From: Microcaldota archaeon
GTDB taxonomy: Archaea; Micrarchaeota; Micrarchaeia; Micrarchaeales; Micrarchaeaceae
NCBI GenBank assembly: GCA_021792115.1
Contig: JAJYVI010000003.1
Span: 1-27,341 of the forward strand
DNA length: 27,341 nt
Direction of reading: 5' to 3'
The notes under the pieces are model-generated. The model made no database searches. It saw only the letters and a list, made by a program, of their open reading frames with translations, and was not told the DNA's origin. How positions within the stretch are numbered: the first letter of the stretch is position 1; each line of letters starts with the position of its first letter. Shown here piece after piece: positions 24,514-27,341 of the stretch. The translations under genes were made by a program, and so were the position numbers.

Positions 24514-25044
24514 ATGAAAATTTCAATAATAAGCACAAGTGACCCATCCAAGATAGTAAAATACTCAAAGATAAGTGCAGAGGACTTAAACCAGCTCTCA
24601 AATGACATTGGCAAACTGCTGGCAAAAAAAGGTCATGAGATTATACTTGTGCCTGATAAGGGTTTGCACACAGAAATTGCAGAAGCCTACAAAAACAACA
24701 AAGGCAAGAAAATATACGGGATGATACCAAAAAATGATACAAAGTTTGGTATAGACAATACAAAACCATATATTGAACTTGTTGATGAGAAAATAGAATA
24801 TGATCACTGGTTTGATGTTGATGGTGAAATAGCAGCAAGCGGAGATATATGCCTTGTACTTGGCCTTTCACCAGGGATAATGCGTCAAATATGCGCTTTG
24901 AAATACCATTACAAGTTTTTTAATTCAAAGACAAAATTAATATGGTTTGAGAATACGATTTCTCAGTTGATACAAAAAGAAATACAAGAAGAAATACCAA
25001 TAATATACGTAAATTCAATCTCTGATCTTGAGCAATTCGTATAA
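24514..25044 (+). CDS. LOG/SLOG-like Rossmann nucleotide-binding protein
   Basis: The 176-residue protein resembles the LOG/SLOG superfamily of Rossmann nucleotide-binding proteins: an N-terminal strand and helix (IGKLLAKKGHEIILVPDKG), AYKNNKGKKIYGMIP near the middle, GDICLVLGLSPGIMRQI, and a C-terminal ENTISQLIQKEI then IPIIYVNSI. The classical PGGxGT motif of LOG phosphoribohydrolases is not obvious, replaced by LGLSPG, so it may bind nucleotides without LOG activity. I chose the ATG at 24514; an in-frame TTG at 24505 would add three residues. It heads an operon with the M16 peptidase gene, 22 bp downstream. Confidence 0.7.
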   Translation: MKISIISTSDPSKIVKYSKISAEDLNQLSNDIGKLLAKKGHEIILVPDKGLHTEIAEAYKNNKGKKIYGMIPKNDTKFGIDNTKPYIELVDEKIEYDHWFDVDGEIAASGDICLVLGLSPGIMRQICALKYHYKFFNSKTKLIWFENTISQLIQKEIQEEIPIIYVNSISDLEQFV

Positions 25045-25066
25045 TTTGCAAGTTACAGGTGTGTTA

Positions 25067-26299
25067 ATGAACACAGTATTAAAAGTACTACCTAATGGGT
25101 TGCAGGTAATAGCAATAGAAGTGCCAGGTTTGCAAAGCGTTGGTATTGCAGCAGGTGTAAAATACGGATCAATTGATGAAAATCCGCGCATAAATGGCTC
25201 CGCGCATTTTCTAGAGCATATGCTATACAAAGGTACAAAGAAAAGGACATGGCAAGACATAAGTAATGAAGTAAGATCTCTTGGTGCATACCAAAATGCG
25301 ATGACTGATTTTGAAACAACAACATTTATGATGCAGTCATTTAAAGGGGATATTGCAAAATCTATGGATATTATTTCTGATATAATTAAAAACTCAACAA
25401 TTCCTCAAAATGAATTTGACCTTGAAAAAGGTCCTATAATGAATGAAAATCTGATGGATCTTGATAATCCAATGCGCTTTGTATTCGATTTTCTTCCAAG
25501 AGTTATATACAAAAAAAATCCAGCAAGAATGCCTGTAAGTGGGGACAATGAAAAAACTGTCAAATATATCAAGCGCAGTGACCTTGTTAATATCTATGAA
25601 AAGTATTATACACCTAAAAACATGCTGCTTGTTATTTATGGAGGCATTAGTACAGCAAAATCTTTAGCCCTTGCAAAACGCTGGTTTTCAGACTTTGATA
25701 GGGAGTATATACCAAATCAAAGGAAAATTATAAGTGAAACCCAAGTAAAGACAAAAATAAGTGAAAAAAGGCCCGGCCTTAAATCCACTCTAATAGGTAT
25801 AGGTTTTAAATGTAATGAATTTGATCAGAAAAAGATAGAGGAACATGCATCGCTTGAAATAATCTCAGAGATACTTAGCAATAACCTTTTTGATGAGATA
25901 AGAGAAAAGAAAGGCTTATCCTATTTTTCCACTGCTAGTTATAATTTATACAGCACTTTTAGCTTTCTATCTGCATTCTCCAATACAAAACCTGAGAATA
26001 AGAATGAAGTTATTGATATAATGCTTGGAACTCTTGAAAAAATGCAGAATGGAAAAATATCAGATGAAGAATTAAGAAGAGCAAAGAAGGGTATAATCAT
26101 CCCATATCTGCTAGGCAAAGAAAAATCCCTATCAAGTGCAGTAGACATAGTAAATGACAAACTCCTTTTCAATGATCCATTTATGTCTAAGAAGATAATG
26201 AAGTATGTTAATCAAGCAACGCTTAATCAGATTAAAAAATATTCTGCAAAGTTCATAAATACTGATGCATACGGCTTGGCTGTAATAGAACCGAAGTGA
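25067..26299 (+). CDS. M16-family zinc metallopeptidase
   Basis: M16 peptidases (pitrilysin/mitochondrial-processing type) degrade peptides in a closed chamber. The inverted zinc motif HFLEH is at 47-51, and Glu127 (in IMNENLMD) lies 76 residues later, as in active members. A second half begins after the linker near residue 200, with a REKKGLSYFSTASYN segment that matches the conserved R/Y region of M16B proteins. At 410 residues it is the length of a single M16B subunit, which usually pairs with another copy. AGGTG lies 5 nt before the ATG; an upstream in-frame TTG at 25028 lacks support. Its stop codon is followed at once by the ATG of the DUF192 gene. Confidence 0.95.
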   Translation: MNTVLKVLPNGLQVIAIEVPGLQSVGIAAGVKYGSIDENPRINGSAHFLEHMLYKGTKKRTWQDISNEVRSLGAYQNAMTDFETTTFMMQSFKGDIAKSMDIISDIIKNSTIPQNEFDLEKGPIMNENLMDLDNPMRFVFDFLPRVIYKKNPARMPVSGDNEKTVKYIKRSDLVNIYEKYYTPKNMLLVIYGGISTAKSLALAKRWFSDFDREYIPNQRKIISETQVKTKISEKRPGLKSTLIGIGFKCNEFDQKKIEEHASLEIISEILSNNLFDEIREKKGLSYFSTASYNLYSTFSFLSAFSNTKPENKNEVIDIMLGTLEKMQNGKISDEELRRAKKGIIIPYLLGKEKSLSSAVDIVNDKLLFNDPFMSKKIMKYVNQATLNQIKKYSAKFINTDAYGLAVIEPK

Positions 26300-26725
26300 A
26301 TGGCAGTATATGAATTGCGCCTATTTGTGATAATATTAATTATGACACAAGCAGTGCCGCGTTCATTCGTAATAGGCAATAGGACTTTTAATTTTTCGGC
26401 TGTTGCGGTAACAACCGTAGAACAAGAAAAAGGCTTGATGAATGCAACGGTAACAAACAAAACGTTCATACTGTTCATTTTCCAGGACAGCAGCATATAC
26501 CCTTTTTGGATGTACAATACCTATAGCAATTTGGATATTATTTGGATAAACGATACAGCCAAATCAGGAACTGTGGTTTATTTCGTGAATGCAACTCCAT
26601 GTATAAACAAGCCTTCCGCAGATTGCCCATCATACATTCCCGAAGAATATGCAAATTATGTAATAGAGACAAAAGCTGGATTTGATGTAAAATTAGGCGA
26701 AAGAATAATTTTTAACTATATATAG
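26300..26725 (+). CDS. DUF192 family protein
   Basis: A 141-residue protein of the DUF192 family, function unknown. Family features are seen in order: VEQEKGLMNATV, a LFIFQDSSIYPFWMYNTYSNLDIIWIND block (core FWM-x-NT), CINKPSADCPSY with a Cys pair, and YVIETKAG. A hydrophobic stretch near 6-18 (LRLFVIILIMTQA) suggests a signal peptide or membrane anchor, as in many members. The stop of the M16 gene and this start abut (TGAATG), so translation is probably coupled. A small hairpin follows its stop at 26731-26745. Confidence 0.93.
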   Translation: MAVYELRLFVIILIMTQAVPRSFVIGNRTFNFSAVAVTTVEQEKGLMNATVTNKTFILFIFQDSSIYPFWMYNTYSNLDIIWINDTAKSGTVVYFVNATPCINKPSADCPSYIPEEYANYVIETKAGFDVKLGERIIFNYI

Positions 26726-26730
26726 CAGAA

Positions 26731-26745
26731 AGCCCTCTCAGGGCT
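26731..26745 (+). terminator. Short hairpin after the DUF192 gene
   Basis: AGCCCT-CTC-AGGGCT is a perfect 6-bp stem with a 3-nt loop, 6 bp after the DUF192 stop. No T-run follows, so it is a weak terminator candidate and might instead mark the RNA 3' end. Confidence 0.35.
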
Positions 26746-26916
26746 CTTGTGCTCTAGACGTAGTTCCTTCCATAATAGAGACTTTTCCTAGAACAAGTAA
26801 GTGCTTTTACAGAGGGTGTGGTCTTCCTGGCAATGAAATTCCACAAAATACAATACTAAGCCAATTATTTGAACTTGCATCCAATGCATCTGGAAGATTA
26901 CTATTATACTAGCGTA

Positions 26917-27054
26917 TTAAACTGCGGTTCCGCCGTGCATAGCCATTTTATCACCTCTTCTATGTGTATGTATTACGCTTATGGTGTCGTCCTCTAGCTG
27001 CGCTGTTTCTAACTCGCCTCTTCTTTTTAAAATGTTTGAAATAGGTAATTCCAT
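26917..27054 (-). CDS. Small hypothetical protein, 45 residues
   Basis: I do not recognise a family. The protein begins MELPISNILKRRGELE and ends MAMHGGTAV; it is charged in the first two thirds and has no membrane segment. Support comes from the signals around it: TTATAAAA on the minus strand (27076-27083) is centred about 26 nt before the ATG, and GTGG lies 5 nt before it, the same arrangement as the DUF106 and MBF1 starts. An internal ATG nine codons from the end has AGAGGTG 5 nt upstream, so a nine-residue peptide could also be made. The rest of the 616 bp after the DUF192 gene holds no other gene I can support except the fragment at the right end. Confidence 0.45.
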   Translation of the reverse strand: MELPISNILKRRGELETAQLEDDTISVIHTHRRGDKMAMHGGTAV

Positions 27055-27075
27055 AATAACCACTTAGTTATATTA

Positions 27076-27083
27076 TTTTATAA
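27076..27083 (-). promoter_or_regulatory. TATA-like box for the 45-residue gene
   Basis: TTATAAAA read on the minus strand, centred about 26 nt before the ATG at 27054. The spacing would put the transcription start at the start codon, and the region is less uniformly AT-rich than other gaps, which makes the box stand out. Confidence 0.45.
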
Positions 27084-27263
27084 CTAAAAGGTATTAATAT
27101 GTTTCTACGCATGGCGTATCTTTGAGTAATACCAAGCCAACATCAGACAATATTAAATACTATCAAAAAAATATTCAAGGGTGTGTGGTGTATGAATATC
27201 ACATCTTTCGGGTCATTGAAGATCTGTGCGCGCGATGAACTGCAAAGAATGAAATCTGCTTAC

Positions 27264-27341
27264 TTAATCCGTATTCTTTCTTGAAAGCGCTTTTATGCAG
27301 CTCTCAATGATATTAGTCTCTGCATTGAGCCTTTTTGCCAG
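27264..27341 (-). CDS. C-terminal end of an unidentified gene (runs off window)
   Basis: On the minus strand the frame entering from the right edge is open for 25 codons before TAA at 27264-27266. The residues LAKRLNAETNIIESCIKALS look like a normal amphipathic helix. It is too short to identify, and could be chance. Confidence 0.35.
   Translation of the reverse strand: MAKRLNAETNIIESCIKALSRKNTD

Noticed and set aside
27192..27284. 30-residue plus-strand frame near the right edge
   Set aside because: The ribosome-like GGTG is only 1 nt from the ATG and the frame overlaps the minus-strand gene end; nothing else supports it.
26726..27341. tRNA gene in the right-end gap
   Set aside because: No GTTCRANNC loop with flanking stems was found on either strand.

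Overview
The window is archaeal chromosome, most likely from a small-genome lineage of the DPANN or euryarchaeal type. The evidence is the set of archaeal information-processing genes: GatE, both subunits of the D-family DNA polymerase (absent from most Crenarchaeota), an archaeal-type adenylate kinase, L34e, MBF1 with a zinc ribbon, a group II chaperonin with a Gly/Met tail, and an ATP-dependent DNA ligase. The DNA is AT-rich. TATA-like boxes lie about 25 nt before several starts, and many starts follow a GGTG- or GTGG-type ribosome binding site with a 5-nt spacer. I cannot name the species. No rRNA, tRNA, CRISPR array or insertion sequence was found.

Layout. 1-532 (+): 3' end of a DNA ligase gene. 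635-4252 (-): three membrane-anchored, heavily glycosylatable surface proteins of unknown function; at least two share a C-terminal module. 4373-4741 (-): a DUF488 protein. 5075-12436 (+): gatE, a UPF0147 gene, then DP1 and DP2 of DNA polymerase D, the last three packed closely. 12483-15094 (-): adkA, the EMC3/DUF106 membrane protein, L34e, MBF1 and a CMP-kinase-like gene; this resembles the conserved archaeal adk-DUF106-L34e-cmk cluster with MBF1 inserted and secY missing upstream. 15230-18242 (-): PHP phosphoesterase, DsrE-like protein and thermosome. 18243-18772: a 530-bp intergenic region with possible RNA structures. 18773-21132: a PLD-like membrane protein, a PAP2 phosphatase and a THUMP-FtsJ RNA methyltransferase. 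21141-24395 (-): a run of MazG-like, M24 peptidase, HD hydrolase and methyltransferase genes. 24514-26725 (+): a divergent LOG-like, M16 peptidase and DUF192 operon. 26726-27341: mostly non-coding by standard criteria, with one plausible 45-residue gene and the C-terminal end of another gene running off the window.

How the genes fit together. The left half serves replication (ligase, PolD) and translation (GatE, L34e). The right half looks like housekeeping and stress functions: protein folding, nucleotide-pool cleaning, peptide degradation and RNA modification. The parts least explained by known biology are the surface-protein trio, a methyltransferase gene whose best start codon is ATA, the overlapping palindromes between mazG-like and LOG-like genes, and the small gene near the right end.
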